DNA of 64,000 nt from JANPLD01 sp964445765 (GCA_964445765.1 CAYULD010000001.1:62001-126000); one strand, 5' to 3'. Positions 1-12,500 are shown, counted from the first letter of the stretch. The notes: generated by a model from the sequence alone, not told the origin. Translations and numbers: made by a program.

Positions 1-458
1 ATTTGTTGTTGTGCGTAAGAAGGTGGGGGCAGGGCAACCCAAGGGTTAGCTTGCATTTGAGGCATAAAGCCGTTATATCCCATCTGCTGATTTTGCATTG
101 GTTGCGGTGCAGAAGCCATTGGTTGCGGTGCATTATAAACTGGCATATTTGGTGCGCCATATTGAACAGGTGGCATCTGATTTTGCATCATTCCAAAGCC
201 AGAGCCAGAGCCAGCACCCGCATAGCCAATTTCAGCTAATGCGGATTGTTGACCATAAAATTGGTTTGGCTGATTAAAACTGCCTTGCGTTGGGCTTGTG
301 CCAACGGGCCTTCTTTTGTTATCAGTTGCAGAATTTCCGCTACCGAATATGTCATCATAAACCATTCCGCCAACTGAGCAGGAGGTTAAGAGTAAAGACA
401 ATAAACCGATATTTAGGGTTTTCTTATACAATCTAATATATTTTTCTTTGATTTGCAT
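1..458 (-). CDS. Lipoprotein, 3' end beyond window (partial)
   Basis: This reading frame runs from an ATG at 458 off the left edge, giving 152 codons without a stop. The N-terminus is basic, then a short hydrophobic stretch ends in a lipobox (LLLTSC, Cys about residue 27), so it should be lipid-anchored in the envelope. The rest is low-complexity: Gly/Ser near residues 80-87, then Met-, Pro-, Gln- and Asn-rich sequence with two copies of an APQPM motif. No catalytic domain is visible in this part. The C-terminus lies outside the window, so its function and family are unknown. The lipobox makes the reading direction convincing. Confidence 0.75.
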   Translation of the reverse strand, partial: MQIKEKYIRLYKKTLNIGLLSLLLTSCSVGGMVYDDIFGSGNSATDNKRRPVGTSPTQGSFNQPNQFYGQQSALAEIGYAGAGSGSGFGMMQNQMPPVQYGAPNMPVYNAPQPMASAPQPMQNQQMGYNGFMPQMQANPWVALPPPSYAQQQ

Positions 459-569
459 TCTAACAAATTTTTCTAAAGCCAAAAGCTGTTTGAATAAAAT
501 ATTGAATTAATTGAATAAATATAAAATTATTGTTACTTAACTACAATATTAAATTATGTTGAGTTCTGA

Positions 570-641
570 GATGTCATCCTGACCCTAGAGCGAAGCGAAG
601 GGGAAGGATCTTAGATGTTTCGCTAATGCTCAACATGACAG
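570..641. repeat. Imperfect palindromic intergenic repeat
   Basis: About 72 bases form an imperfect palindrome: TGTCAT at 572-577 pairs with ATGACA at 635-640, and AGCGAA pairs with TTCGCT further inside. The left arm (TCATCCTGA..AGCGAAGCGAAGG..AAGGATCTT) looks like the dispersed 'CATCCTGAGCGAAG..AAGGATCT' palindromes known from many bacterial genomes. It lies in the 331-base gap between the lipoprotein gene and sucD. Apart from this repeat and the sucD terminator I see nothing else in that gap. No second copy was noticed in the window. Confidence 0.6.
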
Positions 642-725
642 ACTTCAAGATAATTTAGTATATATCGTAAACATTATAACATATTTATTAAAAATTTACT
701 AAAATTATTTTCAATAAACATAAAA

Positions 726-749
726 AAGGCGGAAGTTAAATTCCGCCTT
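726..749 (-). terminator. Rho-independent terminator of sucD
   Basis: A perfect 9-bp stem (AAGGCGGAA/TTCCGCCTT) with a 6-base loop lies 41 bases past the sucD stop. On the minus strand it is followed by a T-run. It should end the sucC-sucD transcript. Confidence 0.85.
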
Positions 750-789
750 AAAATATTTATTATTAAAAAATAGGTTTTCTTATTGAAAA

Positions 790-1680
790 TTAAGCAACTT
801 TCAATTTACCTTTCAATAAATCATACATTGTTTGTCCAAGTAGAGATGGTGAGTCAGAAACTGCAATGCCCGCAGATTTCATCGCTTCAATTTTATCTTC
901 CGCACCACCTTTACCACCAGCAACGATAGCACCAGCATGCCCCATTCTTTTACCCGGAGGGGCAGTTCTGCCAGCAATAAAGCCAACAGTTGGTTTTTTA
1001 ACTTTAGATTGGCGTAAAAATTCAGCTGCTTCCTCTTCCGCAGAGCCACCAATTTCACCAATCATAATGATAGATTGAGTTTCAGGATCTCTTAAGAATA
1101 AATCAAGGCAATCAATAAAGTTTGTGCCGTTAACAGGGTCGCCACCAATACCGATACAAGTTGATTGGCCTAAACCTAATTGAGTTGTTTGGAATACTGC
1201 TTCATAAGTTAATGTGCCCGAGCGAGAAACAATACCAACATTACCTTTGCGGTGAATATGACCCGGCATAATACCAATTTTACACTCATCTGGAGTTATA
1301 ATACCTGGGCAGTTTGGCCCAATTAAACGAGATTTAGAGCCACTTAATGCACGCTTAACTTTCACCATATCAAGAACTGGAATGCCTTCAGTTATACAAA
1401 CAATTAGCTCAATCTGTGCGTCAATCGCTTCAAGGATAGCATCTGCCGCAAATGGCGGTGGAACATAAATAACTGAAGCATTCGCATCAGTTTTCTTTTT
1501 TGCATCGTGAACTGTATCAAATACAGGCAAATCAAGGTGCTTAGTGCCACCTTTACCCGGTGTAACACCGCCAACCATTTTTGTGCCGTATTTAATAGCT
1601 TGCTCAGAGTGGAATGTACCCTGAGAGCCAGTAAAACCTTGGCAGATAACTTTTGTGTTTTTGTTTACTAGTACGCTCAT
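790..1680 (-). CDS. sucD: Succinyl-CoA synthetase, alpha subunit
   Basis: The product is the 296-residue alpha subunit of the TCA-cycle enzyme that converts succinyl-CoA to succinate while making ATP or GTP. The N-terminal CoA-binding Rossmann domain shows GFTGSQGTFH (about residues 15-24). The phosphorylated histidine is in RMGHAGAIVAGG (His248, close to His246 of E. coli SucD). Full family length. A GGAG Shine-Dalgarno lies 5 bases before the ATG. Its partner sucC is upstream on the same strand, but the usual tight sucC-sucD junction is interrupted by a four-helix-bundle gene. A terminator follows the stop. Identification is secure. Confidence 0.98.
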   Translation of the reverse strand: MSVLVNKNTKVICQGFTGSQGTFHSEQAIKYGTKMVGGVTPGKGGTKHLDLPVFDTVHDAKKKTDANASVIYVPPPFAADAILEAIDAQIELIVCITEGIPVLDMVKVKRALSGSKSRLIGPNCPGIITPDECKIGIMPGHIHRKGNVGIVSRSGTLTYEAVFQTTQLGLGQSTCIGIGGDPVNGTNFIDCLDLFLRDPETQSIIMIGEIGGSAEEEAAEFLRQSKVKKPTVGFIAGRTAPPGKRMGHAGAIVAGGKGGAEDKIEAMKSAGIAVSDSPSLLGQTMYDLLKGKLKVA

Positions 1681-1689
1681 TTTTTCTCC

Positions 1690-1712
1690 GTTTATCGTTA
1701 ATGGTTTATCGT
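1690..1712. repeat. Left terminal inverted repeat of the sucC-sucD insertion
   Basis: These 23 bases match the reverse complement of 2102-2124 at 21 positions. A further partial unit continues to about 1722. The last codons and stop of the four-helix-bundle gene lie within the repeat. Confidence 0.75.
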
Positions 1713-2101
1713 TTATCGTTATTTACCGCTATTGTAATATTAGCCTCTTTATTAAGAGATTTTCTTAATTTCACTAGCATTTTACTTATTCTAACTATTT
1801 CAATTTGCAAAACCTTAAGTGATTCATTTGAAATGAAACCTAAATTATTTGAAATAATTAACTGAGTTTCAAGCTCTGCAACAGAACCGCTGGAAATAGT
1901 TAAAAATCTAGCAAAGTCCTTCTCAGAAAATCTGTTACTACCTTCTGCAATATTTGAGGGTATAGACACAGCACTTCTTCGTATTTGATTAGTTAAACCG
2001 AATTTTTCAGATTGATGAAAGCCTTCTATAATTTTGTAAATTTCTGTAACTAGTTTTACTGAAATATTCCAAACATCAAGACCTTTATAACTATCTGACA
2101 T
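1706..2101 (-). CDS. Four-helix-bundle protein (23S rRNA intervening-sequence protein family)
   Basis: The product is a small helical protein of about 131 residues. It matches the S23/IVP four-helix-bundle family (TIGR02436-like): YKGLDVW near the start, the signature IRRSAVSIPSNIAEG in the middle, and FLTISSGSVAELETQL. Family members occur inside intervening sequences of 23S rRNA genes and as stand-alone genes; related Avd proteins bind nucleic acid in diversity-generating retroelements. The molecular role here is unknown. I choose the ATG at 2101 (MSDSYKGLDVW) over the one at 2113, which lies inside the inverted repeat; neither has a clear Shine-Dalgarno. It sits co-directionally between sucC and sucD and may be translated from their transcript. 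Confidence 0.88.
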   Translation of the reverse strand: MSDSYKGLDVWNISVKLVTEIYKIIEGFHQSEKFGLTNQIRRSAVSIPSNIAEGSNRFSEKDFARFLTISSGSVAELETQLIISNNLGFISNESLKVLQIEIVRISKMLVKLRKSLNKEANITIAVNNDKR

Positions 2102-2124
2102 ACGATTAACCATTAACGATTAAC
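2102..2124. repeat. Right terminal inverted repeat of the sucC-sucD insertion
   Basis: This is the inverted partner of 1690-1712. It overlaps the last bases and stop codon of sucC and the region just upstream of the four-helix-bundle start. Confidence 0.75.
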
Positions 2125-3310
2125 GCACCTGTGCAACAATCTTCTTAGCTGCATCGCCTAAATCATCAGCTGGAATAATTGCCAAGCCAGATTTAGCTAA
2201 AATATCTTTACCAAGTTGAACATTTGTTCCTTCCAAGCGAACAACTAATGGAATTGAAAGTTTAACTTCTTTTGCAGCTGCAATAATACCTTCAGCGATG
2301 ATATCACATTTCATAATACCGCCGAAAATATTAACTAAAATTCCTTTAACTGAAGGGTCAGCAAGAATGATTTTGAATGCCTCTGTAACCCTTTCTCTAG
2401 TTGCACCACCGCCAACATCTAAGAAGTTAGCAGGCTGCGCACCATTTAATTTTATGATATCCATAGTTGCCATTGCAAGGCCTGCACCATTAACCATGCA
2501 GCCGATATTACCTTCCATTTTTACATATGAAAGCTCCCATTTTTTAGCCCTTAATTCTAATGGGTTTTCCTCATCTTCATCGCGAAGTGCTTCAATTTCT
2601 TTATGGCGGAAAAGAGCATTATCATCAAAGTTGATTTTTGCGTCTAATGCACGAATTTCACCATTTGCAATACGAGCAAGCGGATTGATTTCAATTTGTG
2701 AACAATCAGTTTCAACAAAAGCTTTGTAAAGTGGAACAAGAACTTTCTCAATTTTAGAGTAGTCTTCCTTAGGTAAGCCCATTCCAAAAACAACTTTACG
2801 GATATGAAAACCTTGAAGGCCAGAAACAGGATCAACATAAGTTGTAACGATTTTTTCAGGCGTGTTGTGTGCTACTTCTTCAATATCCATTCCACCTTCA
2901 GAAGAAGCGATAATTGCGATGCGAGAAGTTGCCCTATCAACAACAAGTGATAAATAATATTCGTTAAGAATATCAGAGCCTGCTTCAATATAAAGGCGTT
3001 TAACAACATTACCTTCTGGAGCGTTTTGGATTGTAATAAGAGTTTTACCAAGCATTTCTTCAGCGTGTTTTTTAACTTCATCAAAAGTTTTAGCCAAACG
3101 AACGCCACCTTTTGAACCTTCTGGAAGCTCCTTAAATTTGCCTTTGCCCCTGCCACCAGCGTGAATTTGTGATTTCACTACATATAAAGGGTGGTTTAAT
3201 TCTTTAGCGGCATTAACTGCCTCATCAACCGTGAAAGCCGCCTTACCCGGAGAAACCGGAACGCCAAACTTCCTTAAAACTTCTTTTGCCTGATATTCAT
3301 GAATATTCAT
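2120..3310 (-). CDS. sucC: Succinyl-CoA synthetase, beta subunit
   Basis: This is the beta subunit (396 residues from the chosen start) of succinyl-CoA synthetase, with an N-terminal ATP-grasp domain and a C-terminal CoA-ligase domain. Visible landmarks are MNIHEYQAKEVL at the start, the ATP-grasp stretch VVKSQIHAGGRGKGKF, QIEINPLA, and GGIMKCDIIAEG in the ligase domain. I choose the ATG at 3310 because the family begins MN(I/L)HEYQAK; an in-frame ATG at 3322 adds four residues. The C-terminus ends within an inverted repeat, so insertion of the downstream unit may have reshaped its last residues. The upstream 223 bases to the divergent giant gene should hold both promoters. Confidence 0.97.
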   Translation of the reverse strand: MNIHEYQAKEVLRKFGVPVSPGKAAFTVDEAVNAAKELNHPLYVVKSQIHAGGRGKGKFKELPEGSKGGVRLAKTFDEVKKHAEEMLGKTLITIQNAPEGNVVKRLYIEAGSDILNEYYLSLVVDRATSRIAIIASSEGGMDIEEVAHNTPEKIVTTYVDPVSGLQGFHIRKVVFGMGLPKEDYSKIEKVLVPLYKAFVETDCSQIEINPLARIANGEIRALDAKINFDDNALFRHKEIEALRDEDEENPLELRAKKWELSYVKMEGNIGCMVNGAGLAMATMDIIKLNGAQPANFLDVGGGATRERVTEAFKIILADPSVKGILVNIFGGIMKCDIIAEGIIAAAKEVKLSIPLVVRLEGTNVQLGKDILAKSGLAIIPADDLGDAAKKIVAQVR

Positions 3311-3545
3311 TTTAGATAACATTATGTTTGCGAAATTTGTATATCATAGAGTTTTTTTGATGCAAATAGATTTTGAATTAATTTCTTATTTAAGATATTA
3401 ATAATTATTATCGCCAATTATTAATAAATAATTAATTAATGCTAAAATTTTAATTTGATATTTAGTTAAAATTTTAGTAATATGTTAATAGTTTTTTAAC
3501 TAATTTGGTGTAGAATTGATAATATAAATTTTTATAGGTTTTCTT

Positions 3546-6500
3546 ATGAGCTTAATTATAAACAGAAATTGGCTTAATGGCTATAATTTTAATGCAAATG
3601 CTATTATAGATGAGGAAGATGAGAATAACTTCGGAAATCTTTTATTTGGAAATGATAACCTTAATCTTTTCAATGACATAAGAATAAATAACTACCAAGG
3701 TAATTGGAGGGAGTTTGGAGCGTTGGATTCCTCTTTTACTATAAATACTTCCTATCAAAATGTTACTTCAAAAGTTTTCTTTAAGTTCACACTTGTAAAA
3801 GATGGTATAACGCAGGTATTCCAAGGCGTTTCAGGTCAAAATGGAATGAAGGCTGAAGAGCAATTTTATCAGTATCTTGTTAGTATAGGAATGGAGGGTA
3901 TAAGAATAGGTTCAAGGCCTACTTCAACCATGGCCTCAAAATCAGGTAATGTATATAGCCAAGAACACAAATTATATATCTTGGATGGTGATATTGCAAA
4001 ACTCAATCAACTTTTAGATGTTGGTGATTCTCTAAAAATTGAAACCAGAATTGAGTATGGTTATTTAAACAGTAATAATCAATTTTATGTTTTTTCTAAT
4101 AATAATGAAGCTAGTAAATGGTCTAGCTTAACTATTGAAGGCACTGCTTATAACGGTGAGGTTATTCCACCTATAGAAGATCCCAATATTACAGAAGTAT
4201 ATGATTATAATGATCATAGCCTTTTAATTAATAACATTGCAAATGTATATGTAAAAGAAGATGAATTGATTTATTCTGCAAATACTCCAAATCCTTTGGG
4301 CGGTTTGTTTAGCTTTAATTATGTTGATAATGATACAAGTGCAAATGGGGTATCAAGTTTAGATAGGATATCAAAAATAGAAATTAAAGGGGCGGGGGTT
4401 TATTCTAGTATTATTGCTAACCATATCAATTCATCATCTTCTGGAAATTTTAATTGGAATCCTTCTAGTAAGCTATCTGGAGAATATTATATAGAGTATA
4501 ACCAAAATTTACAGAGATTTGAGATGCACCTTACTGAAAAGGGCTATCAAAAGTTAAGAGAAATTCAAAATGGTGAGCAAGGAACATTAGAATTTTTAAT
4601 CACTGTTAAAGATGAAAATGGTAATGTTGATCAAACGCCTGCTAAAATAATTGTAAATGTTAATGGTCAATATTCTAACCCTACAATAGTTGCCTTAGAC
4701 CCTTATCCGAATGATTCTAGCCAGTTGGCTAATAATAAAATTACTTATTTAGAAAGAGATGATGATTTAACAGATGGCGATACAGGTTTATACCTTCAAA
4801 CACCCGGAACCGAAGCTCAAGGTGGTGCAAGAAGAATAATTGCGGAATATAATGTTGGAAATTTAGCAAATAATGGCAATCTAGAGCCAGAAGCAAAAAT
4901 CAATTTATATGTTTTTAATCAACTAAAGCAGGAATTTGAGTTGGGTAATCATTATACATTATCCAAAACAAAAAATTCTGATAATACTTGGAATATAAAA
5001 GTTTTACTTACTAAAGAGGGTGAGAAATATTTAAGAAATGATAATACTGGCGTTGGCTCATCAAACAAAGAATTCAAATTTGAACTTCAAGTTAAAGATG
5101 CCACTAGTGGTGAAATTGGGGTTGGCTTTGTTAATGTAGAGGTTACACCTGTAAGTAATTCAATTTCAACATTTGAGGCACTTTCAAGCCCGATTACTTT
5201 TATATCATCTCTAACTTCTGGAAGCACTGAAATTCAAGAGTTGCAACTTCAAAGCAACGGCTCATTCATTGGTGCAATTAAGGTAACTGATATAGATAAA
5301 ATTGATAAAATTGAAAATGTAAAAATTGAAGCGACTGGAGTATTTGCCAATCAATTAAGCTTAATTGAAGGTAGTTTATTTGGAAATGATGGAGATTATT
5401 CAATCTTAAGATCTTTATTTGAAAACTTTGATAAAAACCAAAATATAGGCTTTTTACTCAAAAAAGATGGTGTTAAAAAAATTAAAGACCTAATTGGAGA
5501 TAATGAAAAATTAACATTAAAACTGAGCTTTGATGTTATAGATTATAATGGTGCGAAAAGAACATTTAATCACAATTTAATTATAAATGGTGATTCACTT
5601 CCTGAAGTAACTGTTGATGGTAATGAGGATAATAATTTTAATAGTTTTGAATTTTCACAGGTTAATGAGGATGATGCAAAAATCTCTCCAAATGGTATTT
5701 TAGCAAAAGTTAAATTTTTTGATAAAGGTGGCGATGCATCAACTCTTTCAGCATCTTTTCAATTATCTCAGGGTAGTGAAGTTTATGATAATAATGGCAA
5801 TTTAGTAAATTTAGATTTACAATTTGAAACAGATTTCAAATTAGAAGCAACTTCAGGTGGCTCGGGTAATGTAACTAAATTTTATAACTTAGTTTTAACG
5901 CAATCTGGCTATGATAAATTATTTGCTTATCTTCAATATAATCAGGGTGTAGAGTTAGAATTTAGGGTTTGGGCAACTGAAAATTCTGGCGGAAATTCAA
6001 ATCAAGCCTTACTTAGAATAAATATATTAGATGTTAATTTACCTATTAAGATTGAGGTTTATAATTCTACAAATTCTGATAACAATCAGATAGATGCCTT
6101 AGACATAGCTTTAGATGAAACAACAGGGGTTATTGGAACAATAAAAGAAGATGAAATTGAAAATTTTGTTGCAACAATTAGATTATCTGATGCTGATAAC
6201 GCATTGCCAGCAAATCTAAGTGCTGATGCAATCACAATTACAGTTGGCAATAATAGCATTACTATAAATAATGATAATGATGAAATAACTTTAGATAAAA
6301 TTTTTTCAAATTCTGATCCATATTCTGCCTTATATTCACTAAACCTAAATGTTGGGGTTAGGGCTCAAATAAGAGATTTATTAACCTTAGTAAATTCAAA
6401 CAAAGAAAAGGATATTAATTTCAAAATAACTTTTTCAGGAAATAAATTCCAAACTCAAACAAAGGAATTCACCCTTAAAGTTCAAGCAATTAATGAAGCA

Positions 6501-9500
6501 CCTTTCATTATTGAGGAAACTTCAACAACTCAAATAAATTCATATGATATTGCAAACTTTGACCCAGCAACGAACACACTAGGCAAATGGACTATTAAAG
6601 ATTTAGATGGAAATTTGAATCTCTTTGCACTCAATGAAGATGGCTTTATTGCTTTTAATAATGATGTAAGTAATTCTGCTTGGTGGCAGAATAACTCTCA
6701 GAGGTCAAGGCTTGGATTAGAGGTAAAGGTTGATAATGTGTTAATTCCATTTTCTGAATTGAAAAATTATTTTGATCTAAAAATTACTCTTATTAAAGGG
6801 GATTTTGTTGTTACAAATAACTCAGGGGATTTAATTTCTAATATAGATGACGAATATAATTTTGAACTGAAATTTAAGGATTTAACATCATATAATAATT
6901 TTGTAGCACAAAAACTTGGTGGAGTTAATTTTACTGGCAATAAAAATTTATCTATAAAATTAATTACTAGAGATATTGGAAATGGAGGTGGTTCCAGTTC
7001 TGCCACAACTAAGCTATTTAGCGATTTAGTTGAAAAAACTATTACATTCACCAATTCAACACCTACATTGGAGCTAGATGGAAATTACAATATTCAAAAT
7101 GGAGTCATTGTAATTGAAGAAAATGATTTTGATAGTTTAACAAATGCTGATGGAGAGGTTCTTTTAGCTGCATTTAAGGCAAATGATGATGATGAATTAG
7201 CCTCCTTTAATTCAGAAATTATAAATTTTGCAAATACCACCGGAACAATCAAAGCAACATTTGCTATTGCTAGCTTACCTTCAACGCTATCTAATTTATC
7301 TCAGTCAACCACATTCACAACGCAGGATATAATTTTTGATAGTAGCCATTATGTAATAGAATATATTGCAGGTTCTAGCTCAAATGAAGGTAGGATTGAA
7401 GTTAGATTAACAAATGATGGAAAATTATTTTTAGATAAAGAACTCAACAGAAGAAATGCAAGTGATTATGAAGCAATTTCATTTGATGTAAAATTATCTG
7501 TTCAAGATGAGCAAGGAAACATAAAAGAAGTAACCCAAAAAATAAGAATTAATGGAGGAAATGATGAGGTAGTTCTTCTTGCAAGTGAATCTTCACCAAC
7601 TAATAAGGACATTTCTTTAATAAATCAAAATACTGAAATTACATTCTTTAGATTTGCTGATTATGACAATAATTATATTTTATCTTCACCTCAGCCAGTA
7701 TTATCTGTTAAAACCGCAAGTGGTTTAGATATAACAAACTTCTTTACATTAACTCAAGTGCAGTTTTCTGGAACTGGAATAACAAATAACCCAATTACAC
7801 CAAGAGAGTTTAAGTTTGCACTAAAGTTTAAGAATTTAGCAGAATATAATAATTTCAACGCTCAATATCTTGCTGATGGCTTTGAATCAATATTTACAGA
7901 GATTTCAATTACTGATAATTTAGGTGCAAAAGCTACTCACGCGGCACAAATTAATTTTTCTAATCAGGTGATTGATCCAAACGCTACTACATTTATCTAT
8001 AATACTGGAAATACACCTAATAATAATGTTGCTTTTCTTGATGATGATTTAATACCTGCGAATAGAGTTGTTGCTGAAGTAATTGCAAATGATAATGATG
8101 GTATTTTAGCGGTAGATATAGTTCCATCTTCATTCTCAGCGGTAATGGAAGATGGTGAAGATATTTCTAATTTCTTTGAAACGCAAATTACTAATAATAT
8201 TGTTAGAATTCTAGTAAAAGCAGAAAAAGTATCGGAATTAAAAAATAAAGTTGTTACTGGCAATAAGCTATTTGTAAATTTTGAAACTAGAGCATTAGAT
8301 GATGATGGAAATATTACCAATTCTGACTTGGTGCAATTAACCATTTCAGAAGACGGAAATTCTCTTGTGGGTGGCGGAGGCAATGGTTCAGGTGGCTTTA
8401 TGTTAATATCATCTAGTTCTTCTGTTGAGTTTATAGATTTAACACCAAATCAAGCAGATTTAATTGATGAAGATATTACCCTTGATAAAGACATAGAAAA
8501 ATTTGAAGTTACAGGCAATATTCAATCTTCAAGTGTAAATATATTTAGTGCAAAACTTAATGGCGTTGAATATAAAGATTTATTTAAGATTGAACAAATT
8601 TCTCCAAGCATACAGCAATATATCGTAAAAGTTAAAGATGCTAATTCTTTAGCAACGCTTAAAAATATTATTACCGCACAAAACCAAAAAATTGAATTTA
8701 TATTTAAGGCAACAGAATTTACTTCTGGGTTACCTGTAACTCAATCTGATGTATTTGATGTTATTTTTGATGATGCTAGTAATACAAACCAAGCACCTGT
8801 TTGGGGTGAAATACAGAATGTTAATGATTTAGATACTAATGATTTTGTAGTTGAGATAAACGAGACAGATTTTACATCTTCTCTTTTTAATTTATTTTCA
8901 ATTAACTTATCAGATGATAACGCAGTTCAACTTCAAGATATAGAGCTTGTAGATGGTAAAATTGAATTTGATTTGGGTGGTGGCGTAATAAAAACTTTTA
9001 ATCATTCTTCTAATGATTTTAATGTTAGTTTCAGCACTCAGAATAATTCAGCCTTTATAAATTTTTCTAATTTTAGAGCAAGTATAGTTAATGAAATAAA
9101 GAATGAAATTGATACAGGTGAGACTGCTATTGCAAAATTCACGATGAAATATACTGATGCTAGTGGGGCAGTATCTGAAAAAGAATATACTATTAGAATA
9201 AATGGTGAGGGTAGCTCAACGCAAAACCAAGCCCCTGTTTTTGATGAAGTAATAATTCTAGGTGATACTAACAATGATAAATTCATTATAGATACTACAA
9301 CACAAACACTTATTGATAATGCAAGTGCGAATAATAACTGGAATAAATTTTTTGAGGTAAAAGTATCAGATGATGCTAATTTTAATGGTTCAATAATAGG
9401 TGTTGTTAATAATGTAGAATTTAAGGATTCAAATGGAGTAGTAATTGCAACTTTTAATTATCCCACAGATTTTAACAGCAATTCTTCATTAAGTTCTTCC

Positions 9501-12500
9501 GGGGGTGTATTTAACAGCACAATATCAGCTTGGTTAACCTCTGATGGAAGGGCAAAACTTAATGCATTGCCATTATCAACGCCTATGCAGGCAGTTGTAA
9601 ATATGACTTATACTGATTCTGGAACACCAGCTCAAACTGCAACGCAATTATTTACTATTAATCTTAATGGATTTAGTAATCCACCTTCAAACCAAGTGCC
9701 GGTTATAAATGTTGATAATACTGGATTAACAATTGATTTTAATGAAAGGGTTAGAAATGATAATGATAATTCAAAAACATTAGATGATTCTGATGTGATT
9801 TCTAAGTTTAGCATTATAGATTCAGATAATCCTAATGCTACTTACTCAAATTCTGATTTTGTTATTAGCTTATTTGATGGTGCAAGTAATTTAACCGCAA
9901 ATTTAGGTTCAAACTGGTTTGATGTTATAAATTCATCTAGTAATAATTATGAATTAAAATTATCCCAAACGGCGATAGATTATCTAAAAACTCAAGTTGG
10001 AATTGGACAAACTAAAAATTTTGAGCTGAAAATTCAAGTTAAAGATAAAGTTGATAACACAATTTTAAGCACAGTTAAAACCTCAATATTTAGTTTAACT
10101 GATAACAATATGAAATTTCCAGTAGATATATTTTCAGATAATAATATTGGTGATTTTGTTTCTGGAATTAATGAAAGTGCATTACCTTCAAACCCAAATG
10201 CTACTGATAAGTTCAAATTTTTTGAAGTTAAAATTGAAGATGCAGATTTTACCAATCAAGCCATAACTGATGCTACATTAGCTTCATCTAGTGCAACTGT
10301 AAATCTTGTAAATATTTCTAATGCAAGCCAATCAATTTCTTTAGTGAAAGGAACAGATTATGAAGTAATTACAGTTTTTGATTCTAACGGTAATGGAAGA
10401 GTTGTTGGAAACCTCCTTCAGTCAGGTATAAATAAAATTAAAGCTGAAACTTGGTTGAATAATAATGTTACTGCTGAAGGCACGCTTAATATTCAACTTA
10501 ATGATGGTGGATTATTTACTGGTAAAAATATTAAATTATCAATTAAAGGCTCAGACCTTGTTGTAAATCCAGTTGATACAATAGCCACAAACACAATTGG
10601 AAATATTGCAATTAATGAAGGTGATATTTCTATAAATAATAACTATAAGTTAGGCTCATTTACAGTTACTGATCCTGATGGAATTGTAAGTGTTACATTA
10701 GATTCCAGCAAAATTTCTTTTGGTGCAAACCCTACAAATCTAGTTGCATCTGATTTTATATTAATTCAAGTTGGCAATAGTAATGAGTATGAAATTAGAA
10801 TCCAGCCTTCAGCATATTCAAAAATAACTGCATTAAATAATAACCAAAACCCTGTTGTTACATTTGCAAATGGTGCAATAATTATGGTTACTAAAGATGG
10901 TGCAAATTTGAATGGTGCAAATATTACAAGCCTATCAAATCAATTTACCTTAACTATCAATGGTGAAACGCCTAATAACCCAGTTTCATTTACTGATAAT
11001 TTTAATGATGGTGTGGGTGGAATATATGGGAATACTGGTGTTGTTGGTGATTTTACTTCAAATATAAAAGAAGATTTACTTTCTGCTGGTGCAAGTATAA
11101 TTGCAGAAGTTATTATTACTGACGCTGATTTAAATACTGTAGGAGATCTTAATGCTAAACTTGTAGCGGCGGGTTTTGATGATTCTGAAATTACTTTAAA
11201 TGGTAATGGCGGAAGTATAACTTTAAGTAAAGCTCTTAATGAATTTGATATAAGTAAGCATTTTATTGGAAATAACCAATTTAAGTTGCAAGTGGTATTG
11301 ATGCCTGATGGTTTCCAAAAAATTTCATCGCTTCAGAGCTTAAATGATAACACTTCAATATCTGGAATATTCAAAATTAAAATCGCAGATGGTCTGAACA
11401 ATTCTGTTATTGAAAAAGATATAAATATTGTAATTGAAGGAAAAACAAATGTGGTTGATACACCGCCTACAATAATTCTTGATGGCTTTGCTGATGGTGT
11501 AAATTCTAAAACTATAAATGAAGCAAATCTTAACGCTTCTGGTGATACAATTCTTGGTAAAATTAATATATCAGATGATAATGGATTTTTCATTATTCCG
11601 AATACTAATATTCCGGGAATTACAGCAAATTTATCTTTTGATGCGAATGGCAATAACATAAATTTAATTGAAAATATCCATTACGAAGTTTCGCAGTTAA
11701 TGGGAACTGGCAATAATCGTTATTTTGAAATTATTCTTAAGGAGGCTGGCAAGAACTTATTAGCACCATTATTAAATTCAGGGCAATCAATTAAAATTAA
11801 TGCGTTAATTGATGCTTTAGATAATGCACCTAATGGGGGTAATTCCTCAAGTGAGAATTTTGAATTTGTAATTGAGGGGGTAAACTCTCCTGCAAATAAT
11901 GCCCCTGTAATTTCAAATAATCCATCTGCAAATATTAATGAAGATAATTTAACAACTGGCTTTACATTGCACACTTGGAATATTACTGACGCTAATGCAA
12001 ATGATAATATCACAATTACACTTAATGCAATTTCTGGCAATGGATTTAACTTTCTAGCAGGAAAAACATTTAATGATTATTTTGAATTAGTGCAGACACA
12101 ACTTGCTAATAACAATAAATCCGTAGCATTAAAAATAAAACAGAATGCAAATATTAATGAAGTTAAAAAACTTCTAAATTTAGGGGATACCGGCACAATT
12201 AATTTTACAATAACTGCAAGCGATGGAAACCTTACCACAACCAGAGATGCAGAGATTAAAATTGATGGAAAAGGAATGGATTTAGAAATAAGGGATATTA
12301 CTTCTGATTTCATTAGCACGCCACTTGATGATGTAAATTTAGATACTAATACTTCAATTATTGAGTTTAGTGTTAGAGATGACTCTCCAATAATTAACCC
12401 AGCTGTAACGCTTAAAATTCAAGGTGCTGCAACTTTTATACCAACTAATTTATATAGCGTAGTTTTTGTTCAAGATAATAATAATTTACCAGATTATTAT

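Larger units (their letters stand above)
1690..2124. mobile_element. Insertion unit carrying a four-helix-bundle gene between sucC and sucD
   Basis: The 435-base segment is bounded by 23-bp near-perfect inverted repeats (1690-1712 and 2102-2124; 21 of 23 match) built from short TTATCGTTAATGG-like units. It contains only the four-helix-bundle gene. The sucC stop codon lies inside the right repeat and the four-helix stop lies inside the left one, so the unit fits between the two operon genes with almost no spare bases. No transposase is present and no target duplication is evident. Mobility is inferred from the ends and from the interrupted operon. Confidence 0.55.

Noticed and set aside
3..239. 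Plus-strand frame of 78 residues at the left edge
   Set aside because: It is antisense to the lipoprotein gene, which has a clear lipobox and start; the peptide has an unnatural His/Trp/Arg-rich composition.
3323..3545. Regulatory sites between sucC and the giant gene
   Set aside because: Several TATAAT-like strings occur by chance in such AT-rich DNA; no single -35/-10 pair stood out.
11333..12319. Minus-strand frames within the giant gene
   Set aside because: These are antisense shadows of a strongly biased Asn/Asp-rich frame; no start signals or family features.
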